In this document: positions 9,691-20,000 of the stretch, piece by piece
Numbering within the stretch: position 1 is the stretch's first letter
How the letters are laid out: each line of letters opens with the position of its first letter
Assembly: GCA_004335635.1 (NCBI GenBank)
Contig: QAXH01002070.1
Coordinates: 1 to 37,554, forward strand
Source of the DNA: Chloromonas sp. AAM2
Taxonomy: Eukaryota > Chlorophyta > Chlorophyceae > Chlamydomonadales > Chlamydomonadaceae
Length of the DNA stretch: 37,554 nt
Direction of reading: 5' to 3'
The notes under the pieces: model-generated
Seen by the model: only the letters and a program-made list of their open reading frames with translations
Told to the model about the DNA's origin: nothing
The model's database searches: none
Translations under genes and position numbers: made by a program

Positions 9691-10844
9691 ATGCCTGTGG
9701 TTATTCGTGCCCTCAAGGCTGGCGATGGGGAGGAGGCCCAGACTGCCCTGCATGCTACTTCAGAAACCAGCTTTGATGCCTTTGTGTGCGTGGGGGACAT
9801 CATAACTGTTGATGAAGAGGTGCGTGAACCATCAAACAGAACCTCTGATGCTTGCTGACCCAACATCATCAAGCACAAGGCACTCCAGCACATGGTCCAG
9901 ACACTGTCTACCTGCAGCTTGTCAATCTACAGTTTGTAGCATCCCCTCAACGTTCTAACCGTCAGGGACTCGTTCGTCCATGTATCCGGGCAACAACAAC
10001 ACTCTGGTTACAGTCGGGCAGGTTGGCATTGGTCGATTGGGCAAGTTGTTCTGCAAATTAGTTACACTGATCTACAATCATGTGGGTTGACAGTTCCAAG
10101 GGGATTACTGATGCACACACGCATGGCACCGTAGGCTAAACCATGATGAGCCACGTACTGATGATGATGATGATGATGATGACGATGACGACACGCATGA
10201 TCAAACGGTTTGACGTCTTGCAGGACGGCTGTCTTCGCGGCCACGGAACACACACAGTGAACGGCAAGCTGGTGGCAACAGTGTGCGGAGTGAGTGACTA
10301 GCGCAGCAAAACCCCAGGGTGGTCTGCACCCAGTCTGTGCATCGGTAGTCATCACGCTTGCCCCATGCGCAGCCCACAGATTAACATGTTTGGACGACCT
10401 GGTTTGGTTTGCTCGACCGAGCTTCTAGCAGCATGAGGGTGCAGGCGCGCAAGACCCCTGAGCTCCCTGACACCTTGTCTGTTTTCAGGTCGTGGAGCGA
10501 GTGAACAAGCTAGTGCTGGTGCGGCCCCTGAAGACGCGCTATGAGGCTGCACAGGGGGACGTGGTGGTGGGCAGAGTCACCGAGGTGAGGAGGCCAGCGG
10601 AGGGGTGTGGGGTAGGCTTTAGGCCAGCGGAGGGGTGTGGGGTAGGCTTTAGGCCAGCAGAGGGGTGTGGGGTAGGCTTTAGGCCAGCAGAGGGGTTGAG
10701 GCTAGGGTTTAGGCCAGCAGAGGCATCAAGTAACACACGTGGTTAATGTTTGCGCCGTTGTCTGTTCCACTCGTGGAATGATACAGATGCAAACACGCGC
10801 ACACACATACACAAACACAAAAACACAAACACACATGCACGCAC

Positions 10845-10879
<35 letters not shown>

Positions 10880-11760
10880 CACACACACATACTGTGACAG
10901 TCCTGCCTCCTGGTCCCTGCACTGTTCTTATCCCGCAGGTGGCGGGCAAGCGCTGGAAGGTGGACCTGTCCTCCCGGCAGGCGGCCTCCCTGCTGCTGAG
11001 CGCCGTGCACCTACCGGGCGGCGTGCAGCGCAGGCGCAATGCGGAGGACGAGCTGAGGATGCGGGAGGTGCTGAGAGAGGGGGATCTGCTGTCGGTGAGC
11101 AGGAGATCACAGACGTCGGGATGCGGGAAGTGTGAGAGGGTGGGACCTGCTGTCGGTGAGCTGGTGGTCACAGGCGTCGATTTCAAGAACCGGACACATT
11201 TCCGAGCAGTGCCCTCTGAGTTCCCCGTTTTGTTTCCGTTTCTTTACACATCCCAGACTTCCTGTCGGTGAGCATGACATAGCTACCCAACATTGGCGCT
11301 CAACATGGTGTCAAGTACAAGAACCACAAGCATAACACAGGTGCATTTCAGCAAAACACAGATGCTCACAGGGACTCACAGGTGTCAGTATGCTTCACGT
11401 ATGTGGGTGTGGGTGTGGGTGTGGGTGTGGGTGGGGGTGGGGGTGGGAGCAGGGCGTCACAGGTGTTGAGTACATGACCACAGGGTCAAAGGCCAACTGT
11501 AACCCAAGCATTAGGGACAAAAGCAGCTCATGTGCTCGCTGCTTGGCAAAGATGCATGCCCAGCCGGGCATGTGCACACAGATTTCGATATTGTGCAGCA
11601 TTCCATGTGTGCATGCCTTCAGTTGTTGTGCACTCATCCAGTGCATGCTTTCCGTTCGTTCCACAGGCTGAGGTGCAGGCTGTGCACATGGAGGGCTCGG
11701 TGGCGCTGCACACACGCAGCAGCAAATACGGCAAGGTGCGTTGCTGCTTGTTGGCATTGA

Positions 11761-11811
<51 letters not shown>

Positions 11812-13568
11812 CGTTTTACATTCATGTCGATGCGTGCTATGTGCATCAGGGATGTGTACCGCAACTCAGGGACAGGATGGACCCAAAGTCAATCAATATG
11901 TGTCACAAAGCATGATGCAGGATGTCACATGGTACAAACATGCCAGTGCTGGCGTCCGCTCTCTTCTGCTGTGTGCTTGTTGAAGGGGTCATGTGCATTT
12001 CTGTCATTATTGGGTGTGCAACCTGATACATGCATGGCAGAGGCTCCTGTTCGGCCGCTGACGTTTCTTGCAGTGTGTTTGCTGACATCATCATATCGTC
12101 ATGTTCGTGACTGTCATGCAGTTGGTTGGTGGGCAGTTGGTGGTTGTACCGCCAGCGCTGGTCAAGCGGCAAAAGCAACACTTTCACACGCTTGAGCCCT
12201 CCGGTGGGTGTGGGTGGGAAGTGTGTGGGGGTGATGAGGGTGGGTGTGGGGGTGCACTGGAATGCATACACAGGGGCATGGGTGGTGGTAAGGGGCTTAG
12301 TGGGAGCGGTAATACAGAGGCATTGAACGTTGTTGATACGAGGACTGGTTGTAACACTGTTGTGCAAACTGTCCGTTGCAATGCATGCATGTGCATGTGG
12401 CCCACATGGCGCACTTCCTTCCCGCAGGTGTGCACTTGATTTTGGGGTGCAACGGCCTGGTGTGGGTGGCGCCCTTTGCCAGTGTGGGGCACGGCGACAC
12501 CACAGAGGAACAGCAGCAGCAGCTGGCGCAACCGCCACAGGTGCGTCATGCGCTACATCGTATCATCTGCTGTTGTGGGTGCTTTTACATCTGCATCGTT
12601 CCACCAGGGGAACAGAAGATGGCGTGTGAGCGGTGTGGTGTGTGTTTTGTCGTCACACCCAAGTTGGTGTGTTGTGTTGTTATGAGGTGTCGTGTGGTGA
12701 GGTGTGGTGTGGTGTGGTGTGGTGTGGTGTGCCATTGCATGCACCTGCACTGAAGCACCTGTCCTGACCGTTTGCGCAGCCCACCCAGCAGCAGCTGCAG
12801 TCGGTTGTGTTGGCGGCCAACGCGGTGCGAGCGCTAGCAAGGTGCCACTTGCCCATCTATCAGGCCTCTGTGTCTTCGACAATGGAGGTGAGCAGCGGAA
12901 TGGGGTTGCTGCCCTCTTGGAAGTGGTTGGTGTGGTAGCTGCCGGTTATTAGTGTTGTGTATAGAGGAGTTCTGGTAGCTGTTAATTGTAAGTGTGATAG
13001 TTGTTTGTCTTGCTCTGGGCAGGAGTCATATGATGCATTTTGAATCCTGATGTTGACAACACATGTGCGAGCCTGGCATGCGAAGCACAGCTGAACTGTG
13101 CTGGACTACGGCAGGCAGTTGTGTGGCACTGTGGGTAGGCATAATGACTTCCGCGACTTGCAGCCACACAAGTCTGATTATGGGCGTCGGTTGGACGGTG
13201 TTCAGCGAGGCGAGGCCTCACGATTGTGCTTTTGCTGTTCTGTGCGCAAGTTGGCTTTTTTCATGGTTTGATTGAGAATGGCCGGTAGCTGTTGGTTGTG
13301 GGTGCGGCGTATAGAAGTGTAGGAGGAGGTCTAGTAGATGTGGATTGTAAGTGTGCAGGACTTGCAGTGTAGGAGGAGGTATAGTAGATGTTGATTGTAA
13401 GTGTGCAGGACTTGACTGTTTTGCGGAGATTGTCCGCCAGTGTGCGTGTGTTGGTGCATGCAGCTGGCTCTTGGGCGCGGGATACCCGCTTCAGAGCTGC
13501 TCAGCCCCGCCTTCCTGGAAGCCGTCGTGGGGGAAGAGGCCGCACGCCGACAGCAGGGCCTGGGCTGA
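9691..13568 (+). CDS. RRP4: Exosome complex subunit RRP4 (EXOSC2)
   Basis: RRP4 is one of three S1/KH cap proteins on the RNA exosome ring, guiding RNA into the 3'-5' degradation channel in nucleus and cytoplasm. Exons: 9691-9819, 10224-10289, 10489-10584, 10939-11094, 11667-11735, 12122-12203, 12428-12540, 12780-12887, 13464-13568; 307 aa, within the usual size. The N-terminal domain includes GDIITVDEEDGCLRGHGTH. The S1 domain follows with VVERVNKLVLVRPLKTRY, GDVVVGRVTE and the family hallmark GGVQRRRNAEDEL (residues about 124-136). The KH domain contains ALVKRQKQHFH and the diagnostic GCNGLVWV (206-213), which departs from canonical KH loops as in other RRP4 proteins. A Gln-rich insert (EEQQQQLAQPPQ) follows. 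All junctions are GT/AG with matching phase. The start is the first ATG in frame; a GTG-led extension to 9667 or an upstream exon cannot be excluded. Confidence 0.93.
10125..10196 (+). mobile_element. GAT-tailed dispersed repeat, copy 4
   Basis: GGCACCGTAGGCTAAACCAT then GATGAGCCACGTACTGATGA and an extended (GAT)n/(GAC)n tail. It lies in RRP4 intron 1, sense orientation. Confidence 0.55.
10591..10725. repeat. 30-bp minisatellite in RRP4 intron 3
   Basis: Units beginning AGGCCAGCGGAGGGGTGTGG start at 10591, 10621, 10651 and 10681, plus a partial at 10711. The first three are nearly identical. The array begins 6 bp after the exon 3 donor. Confidence 0.95.
10758..10891 (+). mobile_element. CA-tailed SINE-like repeat
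   Basis: The 3' module TGTTCCACTCGTGGAATGAT continues with ACAGATGCAAACACGCGC and a long (CA)n tail. It is related to 35539-35636 and, by the ATACAGATGTAAA block, to 3289-3482 and 12571-12620. It sits in RRP4 intron 3. Confidence 0.6.
11057..11179 (+). repeat. Tandem duplication of RRP4 exon 4 end and donor
   Basis: Two adjoining copies of about 61 bp (11057-11118 and 11119-11179) share roughly 85% identity, each containing CTGCTGTCGGTGAGC, the exon end plus 5' splice site. A third, shorter CCTGTCGGTGAGCATGACA occurs near 11260. Use of the second donor would add 61 nt and shift the frame. Confidence 0.85.
11403..11450 (+). repeat. (GGGTGT)n / G-rich tract
   Basis: TGGGTGTGGGTGTGGGTG grades into GGGGGTGGGGGTGGGAG on the transcribed-sense strand of RRP4 intron 4. 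Four or more G3 runs with short loops give potential for an RNA or DNA G-quadruplex. Confidence 0.85.
11759..11876 (-). mobile_element. CAA-tailed SINE-like repeat, long tail
   Basis: About 16 TTG triplets (CAA on the minus strand), then the reverse complement of GCATCGACATGAATGTAAAA and CTGAGTTGCGGTACACATC. It shares its body with 1011-1065. It lies in RRP4 intron 5. Confidence 0.65.
12571..12620 (-). mobile_element. Hairpin-type SINE-like 3' module
   Basis: On the minus strand: TTCTGTTCCCCTGGTGGAAC, then GATGCAGATGTAAAAGCACC. It matches the modules at 10758 and 35539 but has almost no tail. It lies in RRP4 intron 7. Confidence 0.5.
12697..12731 (+). repeat. (GGTGT)n pentanucleotide repeat
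   Basis: About seven units of GGTGT in RRP4 intron 7, shortly before exon 8. Confidence 0.9.
13316..13415 (+). repeat. 50-bp direct tandem duplication
   Basis: Copies 13316-13365 and 13366-13415 begin AGTGTAGGAGGAGGT and end GTGTGCAGGACTTG, differing at about three positions. Looser versions of the motif precede it near 12945 and 13280. It lies in RRP4 intron 8, about 50 bp before exon 9. Confidence 0.9.
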
Positions 13569-13642
13569 CAAGCGTATCGGTGCTGCAAGGATGGCTGATA
13601 GTTTGGATGGTGAATTGTGACTAGGTATATGACTTACCAGGC

Positions 13643-13647
13643 TGTAA
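13643..13647 (+). terminator. TGTAA poly(A) signal for RRP4
   Basis: TGTAA, the common green-algal polyadenylation signal, lies 75 bp after the RRP4 stop codon. Confidence 0.5.
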
Positions 13648-14689
13648 GACAGCATGGCCGCCAACAATAGTTTGATTGATTACGTGCTGCTTGCTAAAGA
13701 AGCCTACAAAAAGTATACGAAAGGCAGGAGGTGGGGGGGGGAGGAGTTTGGTTGAAAGACCATGACCCCAGCACAAAAAATGGCCTCGGACTTTTAAAAA
13801 TAGGACCACTTTTGGAAACCACCCAGAAACGGCTCGGAATTACATGAAAAGGGGCTCAATCGACAGCTCTCGCCAAGGCCTCTCCCCTGGACAACATGAT
13901 TGCATAGTTCACTTCAACATTGCCTCACTTATGGGTCATCAAAGCCCAGCCGGCCCTAACCGAACCCTAACCGCCACCCATGTCACAGGCCATGAAGGCA
14001 TGCCAAAGGTAAACTTCACTTCCAAGGTATGCAAGCATATTCCGCTCTGCATCCGGCTTTGGATTGCTGCTTGCGTGACCTGCGGCCTGGCGCCGCCTGG
14101 TGACGCAGCCTGCGTCACGCAGGCCACGCCAGTGCCGGCACCCTCTGACACCTCTCCAGCCCATAACAAACCACCCACAAGGCCAATCTGGGAAATGAAC
14201 TTCAATTCAACATAGTGATCAACCTTGAAGGTGGTTTTGGATAGATCTTGACGAGCTGCAACCAGCCACATTTCGAACAGTCTTGAATTCGTTGCTATTG
14301 AGCCGTAAAACAAGAAATACTCAAAACTGTCGAAGAAGTAGCTCTGGCCCCGCGGAGGACTTTTATACCACCCAGTCAACCCAGGCTCAGAATGACCTGA
14401 AACCTTGAATTTGAGCTCCTTACACCGTTAGCATTCGTACAAGTGGTTCAGAGATACCCACTCCCACATAAGGCCATTTCCTATAGAACAACCCCCCTCC
14501 TCCCCCCCGGAAACGGGGCGATTTGATGCTGGAGTCCTGTCAGAAGGTCTTCAGGTCTCAAGTAGCAGTGCCGGCTGGTGGTATGAACCAATAGTCTTCT
14601 AGTGTGCATGGCGAGGCATCAGAGTGTGAGACTGCCGTCAACACGTGAGGAGGACCCTCGCCGAGTGCTAAGGCTAGAGATTGCTGCAG

Positions 14690-15001
14690 TTAAAAAAAAT
14701 GTTTGCCAGTTCTGGGACAATTCTTTTGTCCCGCATTGAAACCATTGGTAGTTTAAAACTATCATCAGTCGTGTTGTCAGAACTGCATGAAGTGTTTTTT
14801 ACAGATGTTACGTTGCCTTCAATTGGGGATGGACTGCCCATGGCCAATGCTGTGAATCGAGTCTTCTTGAGAAAGCATGACAAAGTGTCGACCTGTGAGG
14901 CGGTGGACGGAGCGATGGGGCTGCTCGCTAAAGGATACCTCCAAGAGTGGCAGTGCGGATTGATGCGTGAAACCTGCTGTAAGGTCTTGAAGAGCACGAC
15001 A
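14690..15001 (+). CDS. Possible exon of an unrecognised gene
   Basis: An open stretch on the plus strand (the frame stays open to 15253) with fairly balanced composition, for example LHEVFFTDVTLPSIGDGLPM and LLAKGYLQEWQCGLM. No family is recognised. Its first codons fall within the dispersed GCCAGTTCTGGGAC repeat, which argues against an intact gene or suggests a repeat-encoded frame. No confident splice sites link it to other exons. Confidence 0.2.
14692..14730 (+). mobile_element. GCCAGTTCTGGGAC repeat, copy 1
   Basis: An A-rich run is followed by TGTTTGCCAGTTCTGGGACA and ATTCTT. The same module is at 21922/22060 (inverted pair), 24970, 30255 (reverse), 37290 and, partly, 37449. Confidence 0.7.
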
Positions 15002-15922
15002 CAAACCTTGCATACTGCAATGCCACATGCCCACCTGTTAGCCTTGCATCAGGGCTGGTGCGCTGATTCCCTGGCCAGTGGTGCTAGCACACCTGACGCT
15101 TCAGATCATCCCTGCTTGCTCTCTGGAATGCAGTGCGCCACGGCAGCTGTCTGTGTCTGTGGTTTCTCACCACCTGCCTGTAACAGACTCCATATCAACA
15201 CAGTACAGACCCGCCAGATCACCTGTCCTGACTTTTGGTTTGTTTTTTCATAATGCCTGCCAGGCCTGGGCATCCACATCCAGCTTGTTCAAAACATTTG
15301 AGAAATTGTGGTAATGTGCTCCAGTTTGGAGAGCGCCTGACGGCCGCGGTACAGGCTCGCAGTACGTGAGGCTGGTTTACAGCCTGCCCCTCAATGCAGT
15401 CAAGATTGAAGGAGAGGCTGAGGTCATATGCATCCCGGCAGCTAGACATGTCTCATGTTTTCATGTTACCACGGACCGCATCGACTTGCTTGCACGTTTG
15501 GACTCTTATCATGACTCGCATGGATTATGGACTGTTATCTTGGCCAGCATGGATTTTCAGTGGCCACCCGGACTCTTCTCATGGACTGGCTTTGACCGAC
15601 TCGCTTTGCATGCGCCTTCTCTGCTCTGGTGCTGTGTCTTTCATAGCCAGTTACCTTTCTTTCTGCCTTGTTCCTTTCTGCCTCCAGGCCTGTTTCTGCC
15701 TTTCTTGCTCCTTTCCGCCTTTGGTCCTGTTTCTGCCTTTCTTGCTCAGGTAGGCCAGGACGATATTCAACCTGGTCTCTTGCTTGGCTTGCTAGCGTTC
15801 GCGCTCGGTGCTGTGAACCCCCTCAGTGGTTCAACGAAAAAGGCATGAATCACCATCCTTAATCTCGGCACAACGACAGGTGTTCACACAGTTTGTTGTG
15901 AGCTTGTGCTTTCGTTGTGCAG

Positions 15923-16263
15923 TTGCTGCCACTGAGGGAGCCAACCTCCTGAAGGAGCAGATTGTTATGATGAGTGCATGGTGCAGCACACTGCAGAACA
16001 GGACGACCAGTCCCCGCTCTCCAGGAGGCCTGCGTCTGTCAGCCGGACATGACTCGTTTTCTACGCTGACAAGCAGAGTTACATCACGTCTTGAAAGATC
16101 ACGGAACATGAAGAAGTACACACAGAAAAAGTACAAAGGATCGCAGGGTAATCGCCCTGCCTTTCGTCCGCGCAGCAGGCTGACCAATCCAGCCACCAGC
16201 TGTCAGGTCACGCCTCATCAACAACAGAAAGGAAAATTGATAAAAGGAAAATACACTGATTAG
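15923..16263 (+). CDS. Possible 3' exon of an unrecognised gene
   Basis: A GTGCAG acceptor at 15917-15922 leads into an open frame of about 113 codons ending TAG at 16261-16263. It starts AATEGANLLKEQIVMMSAWC, then [12 protein letters not shown], and ends in a very basic tail (NMKKYTQKKYKGSQ, QQQKGKLIKGKYTD). The first part could be a short helix and the tail nucleic-acid binding. I do not recognise the family, and no upstream exon is secure. It may equally be chance. Confidence 0.25.
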
Positions 16264-16930
16264 TTTCTGTACATAGCACATTCCCTTTGTCATAAGGATT
16301 TCCAATACCTGGTATCCGGTCCAAGAGAGAAAGCAGACTGCGTCTCAAGGTGCAATGACGTCCTGGAGATTAGCTATGAGGCAGTGTGAATGAGTGGCAG
16401 CAGCCGCAGCAGGTAAGACAGAGAATTTCAGGTGAGTGCATAAGTGACTGCCCTGGTGCTGAAGCACACAAGCAGGCTGCCTCGTGTCAAACTGCACTGG
16501 GGCCGCCATGGCAGTGGGCCAACCAGGTCAGTTGAAGTCGCAACACGAGTCTCAGCCAACGTCAAAGCGTCCTAGTTATTTGCTTCCGTCGGCTGAGGGC
16601 TTGGTGTGCTCCCATAAACAGCCTCTCAAGCCCCCACTTCGGGCCCAGCTCTTCAGTTCTTGAGCTGAGGAGTGTGACCCTGCAGTCAGGAGACAGCATG
16701 CCAGAACGTGCATTAGATGAAAGGCCAGGGAAGGCCAGGAAAGGCCTGAAAAGAAATCATTAAAAAAGTGCAATCAAAAGCTGGTTGTACAGAAAACTAG
16801 GTTTTCCGGTAAAGTGGAAATGTCCGGGAAAAAAATAGTGCTGAATGAAGAGAGGCTTACTTGTGAGCGCAACAGAAAACAAGAACAGGAGAAAGAAAAA
16901 GAAGTTATGGGAATACCTGCACAGGAAAAA

Positions 16931-16935
16931 TTACA
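16931..16935 (-). terminator. TGTAA poly(A) signal for AMT
   Basis: TTACA on the plus strand (TGTAA on the minus strand), 129 bp after the AMT stop codon. Confidence 0.45.
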
Positions 16936-17063
16936 CTGGAATGAAAAAAGGCTGTCTCAGCGCCGCATGCAGTCACTCCGCTTCAAAAACTTATCGAACG
17001 AGCTGGTGTCTCAGCAACATCCTAACAAAGTGGTCTCTGCTTATCGCAAGAGCAGGTGCATCC

Positions 17064-20000
17064 TCAAAGGTCAACAACCGGCAGCGCTCCAGTGCCCTCC
17101 TTGGGCTTTTTCTCGACATCCAACGCCTCTGGGTATTCAACCCAGGTCCCTCCCACTGGTGGTGGTGGTGCAACCTGATCACCCCTTGCAGGCGAGTACT
17201 GCTTCATCTCCTTTTCACCCACCGCGCCATTCTCCATGGTTGCCGTGTGTGTATTGTAGGCGGAGCCGCCATGCTTGGAGGCATCCAGGCCACGGTGTTC
17301 GTCCTCCTCTGAGATTCTCAGCCAGCCCACCATCTTGAGGGCGAAGAACAGAATGCCAGTCAGGCCACAGACCCAGGCCACAATGGCCAAGATACCGATG
17401 CACTGAGCAGCAAGCATGTGGCCTTCGGAGCCGTAGAAGACGCCATAGTAAGGGGCGCGGCCGTAGGACTCCGCGACGTATTCCTGCTTGGCCAGCAGGC
17501 CAGTGAAGAAGACGCCCCACATGCCGGCGAAACCGTGCATGGGTGCAGCACTGAGGGGGTCGTCGATGCGCAACTTGAGGAACACCCAGCACACCAGGTC
17601 AAACCACTGCACAGGGCAAAAACAGCATGAAATGAATGAATTGAATGGATGTTGGGGACAAAAGGGTTCAACGACATGCTGGCTGCATGTTTCAGTTGCA
17701 TGGATCAGCTGCATGTTTCAGTTGCATGGATCAGCTGCACGGATCAGCTGCACGGATCAGCTGCACGGATCAGCTGCACGGATCAGCTGCATGGATCAGC
17801 TGCATGGATCAGCTGCTCTCACTGCCACAATCAAGGGAGCATGCTGTGGCTGGTGTATGTAAGCTCAAGGGCATTACAGTTTTGATGATGCAGTTTGTTC
17901 TACAAAGTGATTGCACTTACCAGGCCTCCGCAGAAACCGCAGATGATGGCCGCCCAAGGCTCCACAACGTGGCAGTTGGCTGTGATGGAGACGAAGCCCA
18001 CCAGCACACCATTGCACAGGCAAACCAGGTCCCACGCCTGCGCACGGACACAAACAGTACGATTCAAATCAATCAATCAAACTACTCAGAACAAATGGAT
18101 TGAATTCACGCAGGATTAACAAGGATTTTATGAAAGCGGCTCTTCCAAACTATTCAGGCAGGCAGTCACCTAGGTCAGGGTAAGACGGGCTCAGGCAAAG
18201 GAAACGCAGGCGGTGAAGCTTGTAGGGAGTAAGCACACCTTTTGGCGGCGGAAGGCGTTGAGCAGGCACGCAATACCGCCTGCAGCCCCGGAGAGGGTGG
18301 TGCAGACGGCGGCACGGCCAGCAACAATACCCGCGCCCGCATTGGCAATCAGCAGAGTTGAACCAGGATTGAAACCTGCGGAGGACCACAAAACAGGCGC
18401 ACACGCACAGACTTGCTACTTCTTCTTAGGTCGTGGAAGAACACTGGACACTTGCTTTCTGCTTGGCAACTGGCCACAGCATCTTGTGTTTGACGAGTTC
18501 AAAACGTGAAGAAACGGCTGGGAGGGCGGTTTTCGTGTTTGCAACCCTGATGACTCACCGTACCAGCCAAACCAGAGGAGCACAGTGCCCAGCACGACAA
18601 GGGTGGCGGAGTGGCCAGGCATGTCGACAGGCTTGCCGCTCGAGTCGAATCGGCCAAGGCGGGGACCCACCAGCCAGGCGCCCATAAGACCGGTGAAGCC
18701 GCCCACCATGTGCACAACACCTGAAGAAACGGGGCACAACAGCATTTTTACCCTCCTTGGCAATTAAGAATCTTTCCTTTGGAGCCCACAGCAACCATGG
18801 TAGCGGTACAGCATATTCTGTTGTGTAGAAAACAGTTCGGAATTCAGGGGACAGTGCAAAGAAGATAGCAAGGAGCATAGCGGGACTTCCCAGGCAAAAG
18901 GATTCGGACATGTCCGCAATTGGGGCAGCGCACTACACTCAACAATTCAAACCACGTCCATGAAAGCCTCTCGTGCTCACCTGAGCCTGCGAAGTCGATC
19001 ATGCCTGAGCCAAAGAGGAAGGCGTTGGGGCCGTCTCCCTCCTGCTTGTAGGGAGGCGGGTTGCCGCTGACGCCGAAGTAGCTGAGCCAGCCCTCGGAGG
19101 ACCACACCCAGTGCACCACCACGGGATAGACGAAGCCCGACACCAAGATGGTGTAGCCTGGGGGCAGCAGAGGAGGGAGGGCAGTGCGTGTTGTTGTTGT
19201 TCTTTACACGGCCTTCAGTCCGGAGAGGACCGCTCAGCGGGGGTAAGGGGAAAGGGAAATTGCCGGTAACCTACTGGTCACCACAGCACCTTTCTCAACA
19301 ACAGCGGTAGTGTGGCGTGGATTACAAATGCAATGAAAGCAGGTCAAACCAGATTGGCATCAGATCAGTAGGATGGCGGCAAAGGACGCTGACATGAGAG
19401 GCGTTTGCCGAGCATAGTAATTATATTGGTGGAGGAAAGCACTCACAGAGGTAGGCATTGAAGTTGAAGCGCTCAGCCACACAGCCAGCAGGGATGGTTG
19501 TGGCAGTGGCAGCGAAAGCCCATTGGAAGAACTGCAGGCATCAAGGCAAGGATTAACAGCACCACATGATGACAGGGAACAGCTTGCCGAGCGTACAACA
19601 TACAGTAGAGCTAAGTTTACACGAGTATTTAAGATGCCTTAGCTTCTGGTGGTCTGGATTTGGTACTGAAGCAGAGTGATGCAAGAGATGCACTTCCTGC
19701 TGAAATCATCGGGTAGCGAGAGATTCAGGTCAATGCTTCCTTAGCACTCACAAAGTCCGTCCATCTGCCATTCCAAGTGGAAGTCTTAAAGTCTGACAGA
19801 GCGAAGACAGCATTTCCGATGAAGCGGTTGGGCTTCTCGCCAACGCCATAGGCAAAGGCAAAGCCGACAGTGTAGAAGAAGATGGCGGAAACGCAGGCGT
19901 CCAGGATAGTCATGAGGAGAATGTTGAGCGTGTTCTTGGAGCGAATGGCTCCGGCGCACAGCTGCGAGTGAAACAACAATAGGGTTAATGAACTAGAGAT

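Larger units (their letters stand above)
13569..17063. other. Spacer between convergent RRP4 and AMT genes
   Basis: 3.5 kb with no identified gene. Contents seen: a G-run and A-rich stretch near 13730-13800; a repeat fragment at 13919-13942 that recurs at 25125; a GCCAGTTCTGGGAC repeat at 14692; and two open stretches that could be exons of an unknown gene (14690-15001 and 15923-16263). There is also a pyrimidine-rich tract at 15650-15750 with TGTTTCTGCCTTTCTTGCTC at about 15690 and again 37 bp later. Past 16264 I see only the AMT 3' UTR. Confidence 0.5.

Noticed and set aside
13954..13972. CCCTAACCGAACCCTAACC resembling plant telomere repeats
   Set aside because: Only two imperfect units, inside a dispersed repeat; not a telomere or clear interstitial array.
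16814..17338. Lys/Glu-rich open frame antisense to the AMT 3' end
   Set aside because: It runs through the AMT coding exon on the opposite strand and its Lys/Glu content comes from an A-rich 3' UTR.
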